Source: Planctomycetota bacterium
Lineage (GTDB): Bacteria > Planctomycetota > UBA8108 > JACQVS01
DNA: 64,000 nt
Direction of reading: 5' to 3'
NCBI GenBank assembly: GCA_016209605.1
Contig: JACQVS010000146.1
Span: 1 to 64,000 of the forward strand
Shown here: piece after piece, positions 24,234-35,770 of the stretch
How positions within the stretch are numbered: the stretch's first letter is position 1
How the letters are laid out: each line of letters starts with the position of its first letter
Notes under the pieces: generated by a model
What the model was told of the DNA's origin: nothing
What the model saw: the letters and a program-made list of their open reading frames with translations, nothing else
Database searches by the model: none
Program-made: the position numbers and the translations under genes

Positions 24234-25439
24234 TCACCGCTTTTGGATGCGGTAAAGGTGGGTGTCGGTGCGCAGGTAAATCGCCTTGCCTGAGACTGCC
24301 ATGGAAGCCAGCGTGCGGCCAGGAAGCTGGTTCGCGGCCAGCTTCTTGAATTCCTTGCCGGGGGCGATCACCGTGGTTTCCCCCTCCTCGTTGAGGAAGT
24401 AAATGCGGCCGTCGGCATAAACGGGAGAGGCAGAGAAGTTGCCGCCAAGGCGGCTCTGCCAGTGCGGTTTTCCAGTTCTGGCATCGAGGGAAGTGGCGAC
24501 GCCGCTGTCGCTGACGATATACAGCTCATCGCCAACAATGAGCGGGGATGGCGTCAGCGGCACTCCTCTGCTCAAGCTCCATTCCACATGGGTCCGCGTG
24601 ACATCGCCCTTGCCTTCGGGCCGAATGGCAAACAGGGAAGGGTTGTTGAATCCGGAGCAAATGAATAACAGTCCATGGCCAAAGACCGGCCTTGGCACCA
24701 GCGAATAGCCATCATAATCGGACCACCAGAGCTCTTTCCCGTTGCGCGGATCGTACGCCAGGACACGGTTTCCTCCGGTGCTGATCAGCTGCTCGGCGCC
24801 ATTGCCCCGCAGGATGAGGGGGGTGGAATAGGCCATCGGCCCATGGCGGTTCGATTTCCATCGCACCTTGCCGGTTTCTTTTTCCAGGGCAACTACAAAC
24901 TGCACATCGGTGCCATCGCAGCTGATGATCAAGAGCTCTTCAAAGAGAACCGGCGAGCCGGCGGGCCCGTGCCGGTGATTGTAGCGGAGTTCCGCCGTCC
25001 AGAGGATCTTTCCATCGGTTGAGAGCGCGGCGGTGCCATACGCTCCAAAATGGACATAAACCCGGTTTTTTTCGATGATCGGCGTGGGGGAGGCATGGCT
25101 GTTCTTGGAATGAATGGGCCCGAGATCCTCGTTCTTGAAAACCTCGATGCCCTGGAACAGCTTGCCGGTGTCGCGGTGGAGCGATAAGGCCCGCAGCGAG
25201 CCTCCATCAAGGGCGGCCGTCAACCAGATCTGCTCGCCATGAATGACCGGTGACGACCAGCCCAGCCCTGGAATCGCCGCTTTCCAGGCGATGTTTTCGG
25301 TTTCGCTCCAGATGAGGGGCAAGTCTTTCTCGGAGGAATGCCCCTCGCCCCCCGGACCGCGAAATTGCGGCCAGTCTTCTGCCAGTCCACTGGTGAAAGT
25401 GAAAAACAACATGAGCGATAGAAAGGTCGAATGGCGCAT
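24234..25439 (-). CDS. Secreted PQQ-type beta-propeller protein (BamB-like fold)
   Basis: The protein has 401 residues. After the signal peptide (LSLMLFFTFTSGLAED) come repeated propeller motifs: WPQFRGPGGEGHS, NIAWKAAIPGLGWSSPVIHG, LWTAELRYNHRHGPAGSPVL, LDARTGKPHWQSRLGG. The WPQFRGP opening is typical of planctomycete PQQ-binding-like proteins, which serve as putative periplasmic dehydrogenases or scaffolds. The gene has no Shine-Dalgarno. The sequence GATAAT lies six bases before the ATG, which would suit a leaderless transcript. Its 5' end shares a near-identical 58-nt block with the gene at 49559. Confidence 0.88.
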   Translation of the reverse strand: MRHSTFLSLMLFFTFTSGLAEDWPQFRGPGGEGHSSEKDLPLIWSETENIAWKAAIPGLGWSSPVIHGEQIWLTAALDGGSLRALSLHRDTGKLFQGIEVFKNEDLGPIHSKNSHASPTPIIEKNRVYVHFGAYGTAALSTDGKILWTAELRYNHRHGPAGSPVLFEELLIISCDGTDVQFVVALEKETGKVRWKSNRHGPMAYSTPLILRGNGAEQLISTGGNRVLAYDPRNGKELWWSDYDGYSLVPRPVFGHGLLFICSGFNNPSLFAIRPEGKGDVTRTHVEWSLSRGVPLTPSPLIVGDELYIVSDSGVATSLDARTGKPHWQSRLGGNFSASPVYADGRIYFLNEEGETTVIAPGKEFKKLAANQLPGRTLASMAVSGKAIYLRTDTHLYRIQKR

Positions 25440-25456
25440 GTCGCAATTATCGGTAA
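25399..25456 (-). repeat. Shared 58-nt leader/signal-peptide block, copy 1
   Basis: This block spans the promoter-like GATAAT, the start codon at 25439 and the first 13 codons of the PQQ protein. It matches 49519-49576 at 50 of 58 positions, although the two downstream genes are unrelated. See the matching entry for copy 2. Confidence 0.7.
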
Positions 25457-25477
25457 ATAAGGATCGGACCTACAACC

Positions 25478-26929
25478 TCATACCAGCAATTTGTGAACGA
25501 GCCGGCCGGAAACGTCGGTGAGCCGGAAATCGCGGCCCTGATGGCGGTAGGTCAGGCGGGTGTGGTCAATGCCGAGACAGTGAAGGATGGTCGCCTGCAG
25601 GTCATGCACGTGGATCCGATCTTCCACGGTGTTGTAACCGAGCTCATCCGTCTGACCGACAATCTGGCCGCCGCGAATGCCGCCGCCGGCCAGGAGCATC
25701 GTGAACCCAAAAGGATGGTGGTCGCGTCCAGCCTTCTCGGGATCCATGCCGGGGCCGCGGCGGATTTCATACATCGGCGTCCTGCCGAACTCGCCACCCC
25801 AGATCACCAGCGTTTCGTCGAGGAGCCCGCGGCTTTTCAAGTCCTGGATAAGCGCCGCCGCGGGCTGATCGGTCATGGCGGTGTTGATCCGCAAATGCTT
25901 GTTAAGTTCCGAGTGATCGTCCCACGTCGAATGATAAAGCTGCACGAACCGGACGCCGCGCTCCACCATGCGCCGCGCCAGCAGGCAATTGGTTCCGAAC
26001 CAGCGCGTCGTGTCGTTGTGAATCCCGTAGCTTTCAAGCGTCGCCGTCGATTCCTTCGAGAAATCGAGCAGCTCCGGCGCAGCAGCTTGCATGCGATACG
26101 CCAGCTCGTAGGCGGCAATTCGCGAGGCGATTTCGCTGTCCCCCGTCGTTTCTTCGTGAATCCGGTTCAGGTCCTGGATCGCTGCAAGGCGGGCTCGCTG
26201 CGTTGCGGTATGGACCCCTTTCGGGCTTGTGAGGTGCAAGATCGGATCGCCGCTGGAGCGGAAGGTGACGCCGCGATAAGCGGAAGGCAAGAAACCGTTG
26301 CTCCAAAGAGCCGATCCGCCATCGACGCCTTTCCCCGAATTGGACAGGAGCACCACAAAGCCTGGCAAGTCCTCCGATTCGCTCCCCAGACCGTAAGTGA
26401 CCCAGGAACCCATCGACGGATGGCCGTACAGGGGCGTGCCGCAGTTCATCAGTAATTGCGCGGGGTCATGATTGCTCAAGTGGCTCACCAGCGACCGCAC
26501 CATGCACAGGTCATCGGCACAGGTGGCGAGGCGCGGCAGGAAATCCGAAAAATCCATGCCGCACTGGCCGTATTTTTTAAAAGTGCGCGGACTGGCCATC
26601 ACCCGCGCGCTTCCCCGGATGAGCGCGTCATCCAGCGTTTTCAGGAACGACTCCGGAACCGGCTCGCCGTGGAGCTTTTTCATCACCGGCTTCGGGTCGA
26701 AGAGGTCGAGCTGGCTTGGGCCACCGGCCATGAAGAGGAAGATGACGTTTTTCGCCGGGCTTGGGAAATGCGGCGGCTTTGGCCGCGCGGGGTCGCTCCG
26801 CGGCGCGGCCTCCCCGGTTCGCCCTTCTCGATGCAAGAGTTCGGCGAGCGCGATCATGCCGAGGCCGCAAGCCGTGCGCTTGAGGAAGCGCCGGCGTCCT
26901 TGAATGGCAAAAAAATCAGCAGGATTCAT
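25478..26929 (-). CDS. DUF1501 secreted protein (Tat-type leader)
   Basis: The protein has 483 residues. The ATG at 26929 begins MNPADFFAIQGRRRFLKR, giving a twin-arginine leader and a hydrophobic segment (GLGMIALAEL); an upstream in-frame extension is less likely. The body is the sulfatase/alkaline-phosphatase-like fold of DUF1501: NVIFLFMAGGPSQLDLFDPK, LVIWGGEFGRTPM, RDHHPFGFTMLLAGGGIRGG, LQATILHCLGIDHTRLTY. In planctomycetes such genes follow DUF1549/DUF1553 genes, as here (8-bp gap). The biochemical role is unknown; an extracytoplasmic hydrolase acting on polysaccharide-derived material is a common guess. Confidence 0.93.
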   Translation of the reverse strand: MNPADFFAIQGRRRFLKRTACGLGMIALAELLHREGRTGEAAPRSDPARPKPPHFPSPAKNVIFLFMAGGPSQLDLFDPKPVMKKLHGEPVPESFLKTLDDALIRGSARVMASPRTFKKYGQCGMDFSDFLPRLATCADDLCMVRSLVSHLSNHDPAQLLMNCGTPLYGHPSMGSWVTYGLGSESEDLPGFVVLLSNSGKGVDGGSALWSNGFLPSAYRGVTFRSSGDPILHLTSPKGVHTATQRARLAAIQDLNRIHEETTGDSEIASRIAAYELAYRMQAAAPELLDFSKESTATLESYGIHNDTTRWFGTNCLLARRMVERGVRFVQLYHSTWDDHSELNKHLRINTAMTDQPAAALIQDLKSRGLLDETLVIWGGEFGRTPMYEIRRGPGMDPEKAGRDHHPFGFTMLLAGGGIRGGQIVGQTDELGYNTVEDRIHVHDLQATILHCLGIDHTRLTYRHQGRDFRLTDVSGRLVHKLLV

Positions 26930-26937
26930 GGGTCGCT

Positions 26938-29241
<2,304 letters not shown>

Positions 29242-29562
29242 GCACGTTATTATAGCCGTGACGATCTTAAATCGCTGACATTAAACAGAGGAAAGCTGGC
29301 CGGTGGCGATCATGATCCGGATTTCAACGGGGATTCAAAACCCAGCGAATCGCTCGAAAAACCATTCAACTTACATTTTGCCAAGCATACCTCTCGGTCG
29401 ACATTTCTTATCATCTTTACGTGTTGACTTGACGATAGAGGGCCAAGTAGACTGGGGTTTAAAGGATAGATGTCGATGAGTTGGCACCTCCAAAATCGGT
29501 TCCCCTTTCCTGTACGCCGCACCTCGCCGTATGTTGGTTGAGCGCAGGTGCCTGAGGCTCCC
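29242..29562. promoter_or_regulatory. Divergent promoter region between the two PSD1-type clusters
   Basis: This 321-bp gap separates two oppositely directed PSD1 gene clusters. On the + strand, TTGACT at 29424-29429 and TAGACT at 29448-29453 are 18 bp apart and could drive the cluster starting at 29563. I found no convincing counterpart for the - strand. The region is AT-richer than its surroundings. No gene was seen. Confidence 0.35.
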
Positions 29563-32067
29563 ATGGTTTCAAGGCTTTCCGCGCTCCTGTTTTTGTTCCT
29601 GGCCCTGAGGTTGGCCGCGGCGGGACAAGCTGCCATCCGGGCCGGCGATTCCGGGGACATGGGGGAAAACGCCGCCGGGGCGCCGCGGGTGACCCAGCAC
29701 CAGGTCCTTCCGATCCTGCTGCGCCGGTGCACGGTCTGCCACGGATCGCACCGGCAAGAAGGAGGGCTGGACCTGCGCGCCAAGGCGGCCATGCTTCGCG
29801 GGGGGAAGTTGGGACCGGTGATCGTTCCGGGCAAGCCGGAGGAGAGCTTGATCATCGAGAAGCTCCGCTCGGGCCAGATGCCGCCCCGGGATCGGCTCGT
29901 GGAAGCGAGCGTCAAGCCGATCGAGCCGGCCGAGATCGAATTGATTGCCAGGTGGATCGCCGCGGGGGCTCCCGAGGTCGTCCTCGAGCCGGACGTTGCG
30001 ACCGCGACCCCCGATCCTCTGGTCACGGACAAGGAACGGGAATTCTGGGCCTTCCGGCCTCCATTGCCCGCCGCAGTTCCTAGCGCCCGCGACGCCGGAC
30101 GGGCCCGCAATCCCATCGATGCTTTCATCCTGGAGAAGCTGGAGCAAGTCGGGCTCAGCCTCTCGCCGGAAGCCGACCGGTCGACCTTGATGCGGAGGGC
30201 TTATTTTGACCTGACCGGGCTTCCCCCCGAACCGGCTGAGGTCCAGGCCTTCCTGGCCAACCGTGACCCGGACGCCTACGAAAACATGATCGACCGCCTG
30301 CTCTCCTCCCCTCGCCTCGGCGAGCGCTGGGGCCGATACTGGCTGGACCTGGCCGGCTACGCCGACTCGGAGGGAAAGCGGGAGCAGGACCTGCCCCGTC
30401 CCCACGCCTGGCGCTACCGCGATTATGTCATCCAGTCCCTCAACGCCGACAAGCCATACGACCGCTTCCTCCTGGAACAGGTCGCCGGCGATGAGCTGGC
30501 TGACTACGAGTCCGCTCCGGAGATCCATCAGGAGACCTACGATAACCTGGTGGCAACCGGTTTCCTGCGCATGGCCCCGGACGCCACCTGGGCGAACATC
30601 ACCGGTTACGTTCCGGACCGCCTCGAAGTGATCGCCGATGAGATCGACGTGCTGGGCTCGGCGGTGCTGGGCTTGACCTTGAAATGCGCTCGCTGCCACG
30701 ATCACAAGTTCGACCCGCTCCCGCAACGGGACTACTACCGGTTGGCGGACATCTTCAAGGGAGCCTACGACGAGTACGACTGGCTCAAGCCCGACGTCCG
30801 GCCCGGGCTTGGACCCGTCAGCCAGGACGCGCTCGGGGGGCGGCACCTGCCCTACGTCACGACCGCGGAAAGGCGGGCGTGGGAGGCGCGGGACGCCAAG
30901 GTCCGGCAGGAACTCGACGCCCTGAAGGCGATGAAACCTGCGGACAAGAAGGAGTCCGAGGAAATCGAGGGCCGGATGAGGGCGCTCGAGGCCCAGCGGC
31001 TGCCGGAACCGAGAATTCAGGCGCTGTGGGACCGCGGGGAGCCGTCGCCGACGTACATCTACCGCCGCGGCGATCCCCTGAGTCCCGGCCTCTTGGTCGG
31101 GCCGGGCGTGCCTGCCGTGCTGACCGACGGCAAGACGCCGTTTGCAGTGAAGCCTCCCTGGCCGGGGGCGAAGAAGACCGGACGGAGACTGGCGCTGGCG
31201 CGGTGGCTCACCAGGCCAGAACACCCGCTGACGGCGCGGGTGGCGGTGAACCGGCTCTGGAGGCATCACTTCGGGACGGGGATCGTCAAGACCCTCGACA
31301 ACTTCGGCAAGGCCGGCGCGCCTCCCACCCATCCCGAACTGCTGGACTGGCTGGCTCGGGAGTTCGTGAGCCAAGGCTGGAGTCTCAAGGCGATGCACCG
31401 CCTGATGATGACCAGTTCCACCTACCGGCAGAGTTCGGCCGTGACGGCTGATGGGGAAAAACTCGATCCGGACAACGCCCTCTATTCCCGCCGGCCGCTG
31501 GCCCGCCTGGATGCCGAAGCGCTCTACGACTCGCTGCTCCTCATCGCTGGCCGCCTGGATGAGAACCGGTTCGGCAGGGCCGATCCGGTTCAGGTACGCC
31601 CGGACGGCCTGGTGACGCCCGCCGGGACGGCGCGCGGCTGGCGCCGGCTCATTTACGTGCAGCAGTCGCGGAAGCAAATCCCCACGCACCTTGAGACCTT
31701 CGACTTCCCGCCAATGAATCCGAACTGTGTCGAGCGGCGCGACTCGACCGTGGTCCCGCAGGCGCTCCACCTGATGAATAACGGCATGGTTTACAGCCTG
31801 GCCGAGCAATTCGCCGCTCGTGTGAGCCGCGCGGTCGGAACCGACCCGGCGAAGCGGCTCGAGATGGTTTACTGGATCGCCTTGAGCCGCCCACCCAGCG
31901 CTGAGGAGGAGCGGCTCGGAATGGAAGCTTTGGACCATCTGGCGGACCGGTGGAACGAGCACTTTGCCGCCGCCGGGAAGCCGGACCATGACGCGGCCGG
32001 CCTGAGCGCGCTGGCGGCTTTCTGTCACGCCATCATGAACTCGGCCGGCTTCCTTTACGTGGATTGA
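29563..32067 (+). CDS. PSD1 protein: cytochrome C-like PSC1, DUF1549 and DUF1553
   Basis: The protein has 834 residues with a signal peptide (LSALLFLFLALRLAAAGQA). Residues about 45-120 are the planctomycete cytochrome C (PSC1) domain with C56-T-V-C59-H60 and RSGQMPPRD. DUF1549 runs from about 180 to 390 (RNPIDAFILEKLEQVGLS, WLDLAGYADSEGK, KCARCHDHKFDPLPQRDYY). DUF1553 runs from about 540 to 790 (RLALARWLTRPEHPLTARV, HPELLDWLAREFVSQGWSLK, NCVERRDSTVVPQALHLMNN). This is the full-length planctomycete architecture. It is followed after 11 bp by a DUF1501 gene, the usual partner. An extracytoplasmic, possibly redox-linked role is expected, with details unknown. Confidence 0.95.
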   Translation: MVSRLSALLFLFLALRLAAAGQAAIRAGDSGDMGENAAGAPRVTQHQVLPILLRRCTVCHGSHRQEGGLDLRAKAAMLRGGKLGPVIVPGKPEESLIIEKLRSGQMPPRDRLVEASVKPIEPAEIELIARWIAAGAPEVVLEPDVATATPDPLVTDKEREFWAFRPPLPAAVPSARDAGRARNPIDAFILEKLEQVGLSLSPEADRSTLMRRAYFDLTGLPPEPAEVQAFLANRDPDAYENMIDRLLSSPRLGERWGRYWLDLAGYADSEGKREQDLPRPHAWRYRDYVIQSLNADKPYDRFLLEQVAGDELADYESAPEIHQETYDNLVATGFLRMAPDATWANITGYVPDRLEVIADEIDVLGSAVLGLTLKCARCHDHKFDPLPQRDYYRLADIFKGAYDEYDWLKPDVRPGLGPVSQDALGGRHLPYVTTAERRAWEARDAKVRQELDALKAMKPADKKESEEIEGRMRALEAQRLPEPRIQALWDRGEPSPTYIYRRGDPLSPGLLVGPGVPAVLTDGKTPFAVKPPWPGAKKTGRRLALARWLTRPEHPLTARVAVNRLWRHHFGTGIVKTLDNFGKAGAPPTHPELLDWLAREFVSQGWSLKAMHRLMMTSSTYRQSSAVTADGEKLDPDNALYSRRPLARLDAEALYDSLLLIAGRLDENRFGRADPVQVRPDGLVTPAGTARGWRRLIYVQQSRKQIPTHLETFDFPPMNPNCVERRDSTVVPQALHLMNNGMVYSLAEQFAARVSRAVGTDPAKRLEMVYWIALSRPPSAEEERLGMEALDHLADRWNEHFAAAGKPDHDAAGLSALAAFCHAIMNSAGFLYVD

Positions 32068-32078
32068 AAGGTGAGGCG

Positions 32079-33563
32079 ATGTCAAGACCAGATGATCGAG
32101 AATCGGCCGGAGCAGAGCCCATGAGCCGCCGGAGTTTTTTCCAGCAAGTGTCCGGCGGCATCTACGGGGCGGCGTTGACCTGCCTCCTGGCCCAGGACTT
32201 CCGGAGCGGCCCTGGCCTCCTGGCGGCGGAAGGGCCGGGGAATCGCCCTTCCGACCTCAAGCCGCGCCAGCCTCATTTCACGCCGAGGGCCAGATCGGTC
32301 ATCCACTTGTTCATGAACGGCGGCCCCAGCCAGATGGACCTGTTCGACCCCAAACCCATCCTCGACCAGGAACACGGCCGACAGTACTTCGACAAGATCG
32401 CGGGCGAGGTCGAGAATCCTCAGAGCGCGGGCGCTCTGATGCGAAGCCCCTTCAAATTCAAACAGCACAGCCAGTGCGGCATGTGGGTCTCCGAAGCGTT
32501 GCCGCACCTCAGCAAGCAGGTGGATGACATCGCGCTGATCCGCTCGATGCACACCACCAACCTCACCCACGAGCCCGCGGTTTACCTGATCCAATCGGGC
32601 AAGATGGGACCGGGCAGGCCGACGCTGGGCGCGTGGGTGGTGTACGGATTGGGGAGCGAATGCCAGAACCTGCCCGCCTACGTCGTGCTCGATGATCCGC
32701 GGGGATTGCCGGTGAACGGCGTGGAGAACTGGCAGGCGGGTTTCCTCCCGCCGATTTTTCAGGGGACTCGCTTCCGCTCCACCGGCTCGCCGGTGCTGAA
32801 TCTCCGCCCCGACATGGACCGGCCTGCCGAGGTGGCGCGGGTGGAACGAGAACTGCTGGCCCGCCTCGACCGGCTCCACCAGCGCCAGCGCCCCGGCCAG
32901 CCCAACCTCGAGGCCCGCATCGCCAGCTATGAACTGGCCGCTCGCATGCAGTTGGCGGCGACCGATGCCCTGGACATCTCCAAGGAGAGCGCGGCGATCC
33001 AGGAGATGTACGGCGTGGGGCGCGAGCCGACCGACTCCTACGGCCGCCGGTGTCTCATCGCCCGCCGGCTGGTCGAGCGCGGCGTGCGCTTCGTGCAGCT
33101 CTACATCAACGGCCAGATCTGGGACAACCACGCCGCGCTCGCGACCGACCTCAGGGCCGCTTGCGAACGCACCGACCAGCCGATCGCCGCTCTCTTGCGG
33201 GACCTCAAGGAGCGCGGGCTGTTCGCCAGCACCCTGGTGGTTTGGGGCGGGGAGTTCGGCCGGCTACCCATCGCCCAGCTCCCCCCGGACAAGGACGAGC
33301 GCAAGGCCGGGCGCGACCACAACAAGAACGCCTTCTCCTCCTGGATGGCGGGCGCCGGAATCAAGGGCGGAACCACCTACGGAGCCACCGACGAACTTGG
33401 CCTGGCGGCGGTCGAAAACCGGGTGAGCGTGCCCGACTGGCACGCCACCATCCTGCACCTGCTCGGCCTTCACCACGATCAACTCTTCTTCGAGCAGAAC
33501 GGCCTCAAGGAGAAACTGACCGGCGTGAACGAAGCTCAAGTCGTGAGGGGGATACTGGCATGA
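32079..33563 (+). CDS. DUF1501 secreted protein, partner of the PSD1 gene
   Basis: The protein has 494 residues. GGTGAGG precedes the ATG at 32079. The N-terminus has a Tat-like SRRSFFQQVSGGIYGAALT. Core motifs match the family and the paralogue at 25478: SVIHLFMNGGPSQMDLFDPK, LIRSMHTTNLTHEPAVYLI, TLVVWGGEFGRLPIAQLP, RDHNKNAFSSWMAGAGIKGG, WHATILHLLGLHHDQLF. The stop overlaps the start of the NHL gene (ATGA), so the four genes from 29563 to 35770 look like one operon. Confidence 0.95.
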   Translation: MSRPDDRESAGAEPMSRRSFFQQVSGGIYGAALTCLLAQDFRSGPGLLAAEGPGNRPSDLKPRQPHFTPRARSVIHLFMNGGPSQMDLFDPKPILDQEHGRQYFDKIAGEVENPQSAGALMRSPFKFKQHSQCGMWVSEALPHLSKQVDDIALIRSMHTTNLTHEPAVYLIQSGKMGPGRPTLGAWVVYGLGSECQNLPAYVVLDDPRGLPVNGVENWQAGFLPPIFQGTRFRSTGSPVLNLRPDMDRPAEVARVERELLARLDRLHQRQRPGQPNLEARIASYELAARMQLAATDALDISKESAAIQEMYGVGREPTDSYGRRCLIARRLVERGVRFVQLYINGQIWDNHAALATDLRAACERTDQPIAALLRDLKERGLFASTLVVWGGEFGRLPIAQLPPDKDERKAGRDHNKNAFSSWMAGAGIKGGTTYGATDELGLAAVENRVSVPDWHATILHLLGLHHDQLFFEQNGLKEKLTGVNEAQVVRGILA

Positions 33564-34663
33564 AGAAATCGGCCCGCATCGCGCGATGGATCGAGAAAGG
33601 ACCAGCCGTGCTCTTGAGAAAACCAACTGGCCGTCTAGCGGCCATCGGGGGGAACTGCCGGGAGTTTGGCTATGAAGCCAATGACCGCTGGGCGAAGCTG
33701 CCCCGTGGTTGGGCCTGGACGGAAGTCGCCGCCGTGGCCGCCGGCGCTCAAGACCTGGTTTATGTTTTCAACCGCGGCGAGCACCCGGTCATGGTCTTTG
33801 ACCGGAACGGCGCGTTCTTGCGCTCCTGGGGGGAGGGATGGTTCGCCCGGCCCCACGGCATCTTCATCGGGCCGGATGAGGCCGTTTACTGCACCGACGA
33901 CCTGGACCACACCGTCCGCAAGTTCACTCCCGACGGCCGGCTGTTGATGACCCTGGGCGCGAGCGGCAAGCCCTCGGACACCGGGGCCACCAGCGTTGAC
34001 TACCGCACCATCCTCCATGCCGGGCCCCCGTTCCATCACCCGACCAACCTGGCGCTCTCCCCCGAAGGGGAAATGTACGTGAGCGATGGATACGGCAACG
34101 CCAGGGTCCACAAGTTCTCCCCGGACGGCCGGCTGCTCTTCTCCTGGGGAGAGCCCGGAAACGGCCCCGGCCAGTTTCGGGTGCCCCATGGCATCGCCGT
34201 GGACCCCCAGGGAACGGTGTACGTCGCCGACCGCGAGAACAGCCGCATCCAGCTCTTCACGCCGGACGGCCGGTACCTCTCGGAATGGACCGATGTGGCC
34301 CGGCCGTGCCAGGTCTTCATCGATGGCGCGGGGGACGCCTACGTGGCCGAGCTGGGTTTTCGCGCGGGGATGTGGCCCGGCGCCACCGCTCCCGCGGCCA
34401 GCGGCGGGAGTCCGGGCGGTGAGATCGCGGGCGGGCGGGTGAGCATCTTCGACCGCAGCGGCGGGCTCCGGGCGCGCTGGGGCGGCGGCGAGAATCCGTG
34501 CGCTCCGGGAGACTTTTTCGCCCCCCACGGCATCTGGGTCGATGGGCGGGGCGACCTCTACGTGGCGGAGGTGGTGAGGTCGGCCGGAGGCAACCGCGGC
34601 CTGGTCTCACCCGACTGCCACGCGCTGCAGAAATTCAGCCGTCAAAAAGACCATGGCGTATAG
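33560..34663 (+). CDS. NHL-repeat beta-propeller protein
   Basis: The protein has 367 residues, with a start that overlaps the DUF1501 stop. It carries about six NHL repeats: ARPHGIFIGPDEAVYCTD, HPTNLALSPEGEMYVSDGYG, VPHGIAVDPQGTVYVADREN, RPCQVFIDGAGDAYVAELG, APHGIWVDGRGDLYVAEV. This matches the peptidyl-alpha-hydroxyglycine lyase-like group of propellers often annotated in planctomycetes. No signal peptide is evident (MKKSARIARWIEKGPAVLL is basic and only mildly hydrophobic), so its location is uncertain. It could be a sugar-acid lactonase-like enzyme serving the operon; this is inference from fold and context. Confidence 0.88.
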   Translation: MKKSARIARWIEKGPAVLLRKPTGRLAAIGGNCREFGYEANDRWAKLPRGWAWTEVAAVAAGAQDLVYVFNRGEHPVMVFDRNGAFLRSWGEGWFARPHGIFIGPDEAVYCTDDLDHTVRKFTPDGRLLMTLGASGKPSDTGATSVDYRTILHAGPPFHHPTNLALSPEGEMYVSDGYGNARVHKFSPDGRLLFSWGEPGNGPGQFRVPHGIAVDPQGTVYVADRENSRIQLFTPDGRYLSEWTDVARPCQVFIDGAGDAYVAELGFRAGMWPGATAPAASGGSPGGEIAGGRVSIFDRSGGLRARWGGGENPCAPGDFFAPHGIWVDGRGDLYVAEVVRSAGGNRGLVSPDCHALQKFSRQKDHGV

Positions 34664-34678
34664 ACGGAGGATCGGGCC

Positions 34679-35770
34679 ATGAAAGCCTGGCGATTTTATG
34701 GATTCAACGACCTGCGGCTCGACGAGGTGCCCGAACCCGTCCGCTCTCCCGGCCACGTTCTGGTGGAGCCCCTCTGCGTTCAGCCGAGCGTCACCGAGGC
34801 GCAGCTGGCACAAGGAATCCCGACCCTGGCCTTTGACCGGATCAAGCGGCGCCTGGAAACCGAGGCGCCGGTCCAGCTCTTCGGGCACGAGTTCTGCGCC
34901 CGCGTCCTCGAAACCGATCGGGGCTCCAGCCGTTTCCGCCCCGGCGACCGGGTCGCGGCGCGGGCCAAGCTGCCTTGTGGGAAGTGCCCGCTCTGCCGCT
35001 CGGAGCGGAGCGACCTCTGCCGCCAGGGGCCGGTCATCGGGTTCGACCTCCCCGGCTGTTTCTCCGAATTGGCCGTCCTGCCGGAGATCGCCCTCGTGAA
35101 GGTGGACGATCGGATCTCCGACAGCGAGGCGGCCTGCCTCCAGTCCCTCAGCGACAGCGTGGCGGCGGTGGAGACCGCCGGGCTCCGGATGGGAGACGCG
35201 GTGGTCATCCTCGGCCAGGGGAGCATGGGGCTGGAGTGCCTGCAGATCGCCCGCCTCAGCGGCGCCGGCCTGATCATCACCGTGGAGGTGCGCGACGAGG
35301 CCTGCCGGATCTCCCGCGAGCTCGGGGCGGACCACGTCCTCAACGCCCGCTCCGGCGATGTCCTCTCGGCGATCCGCGATCTGACCGGAGGCAACGGCGC
35401 GGATGTGGTGTTCGAGTGCGCGGGCGGCAGCCCGAAACAAGGCCTGGCCGGCCACCAGACGCTCCTCCAGGCCCTGGAGGCGGCGCGCTCGGGAGGGAAG
35501 ATCGTGGGCGTCTCCTGGTTCGGCGGCCCCGTCCAGTTGAACGTCGATTTCCTGCGCGAGCGCAGCCTCCGTTACCTCTTCCCGGACATCAGCACCCGGG
35601 CGCACCTCGAGCATACCGTCCGGCTGGCCGCCACCGGCCGGGTCCGCTTGAAAGCGGCCATCACGCATGTCCTTTCCGGAATCGAGTCCGTCCCCCAGGC
35701 CTTCGAGATCACCGCCAATAAAGCCCTGCACCAGGCGATCAATCCAGCCCAGGTCCTCATGCGCCCCTGA
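34679..35770 (+). CDS. Zinc-dependent medium-chain alcohol/polyol dehydrogenase
   Basis: The protein has 363 residues, 15 bp downstream of the NHL gene with GGAGG ahead. It has the medium-chain dehydrogenase layout: catalytic domain with LFGHEFCARVLE, a structural zinc lobe C-G-K-C-P-L-C-R...C (CGKCPLC then DLC), and a Rossmann domain with VVILGQGSMGLECLQIARL and a VVFECAGG strand. The pattern resembles threonine/sorbitol dehydrogenases, which oxidise secondary alcohols with NAD(P). The N-terminal part has QPSVTEAQ where catalytic Cys is usual (typically CGTD), so the catalytic zinc Cys may be absent, an oddity worth testing. It is the last gene of the PSD1 operon and probably cytosolic. Confidence 0.9.
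   Translation: MKAWRFYGFNDLRLDEVPEPVRSPGHVLVEPLCVQPSVTEAQLAQGIPTLAFDRIKRRLETEAPVQLFGHEFCARVLETDRGSSRFRPGDRVAARAKLPCGKCPLCRSERSDLCRQGPVIGFDLPGCFSELAVLPEIALVKVDDRISDSEAACLQSLSDSVAAVETAGLRMGDAVVILGQGSMGLECLQIARLSGAGLIITVEVRDEACRISRELGADHVLNARSGDVLSAIRDLTGGNGADVVFECAGGSPKQGLAGHQTLLQALEAARSGGKIVGVSWFGGPVQLNVDFLRERSLRYLFPDISTRAHLEHTVRLAATGRVRLKAAITHVLSGIESVPQAFEITANKALHQAINPAQVLMRP

Noticed and set aside
29569-32085. 838-codon - strand frame opposite the PSD1 gene
   Set aside because: The sense strand carries PSC1, DUF1549 and DUF1553 motifs; the antisense text is low-complexity.
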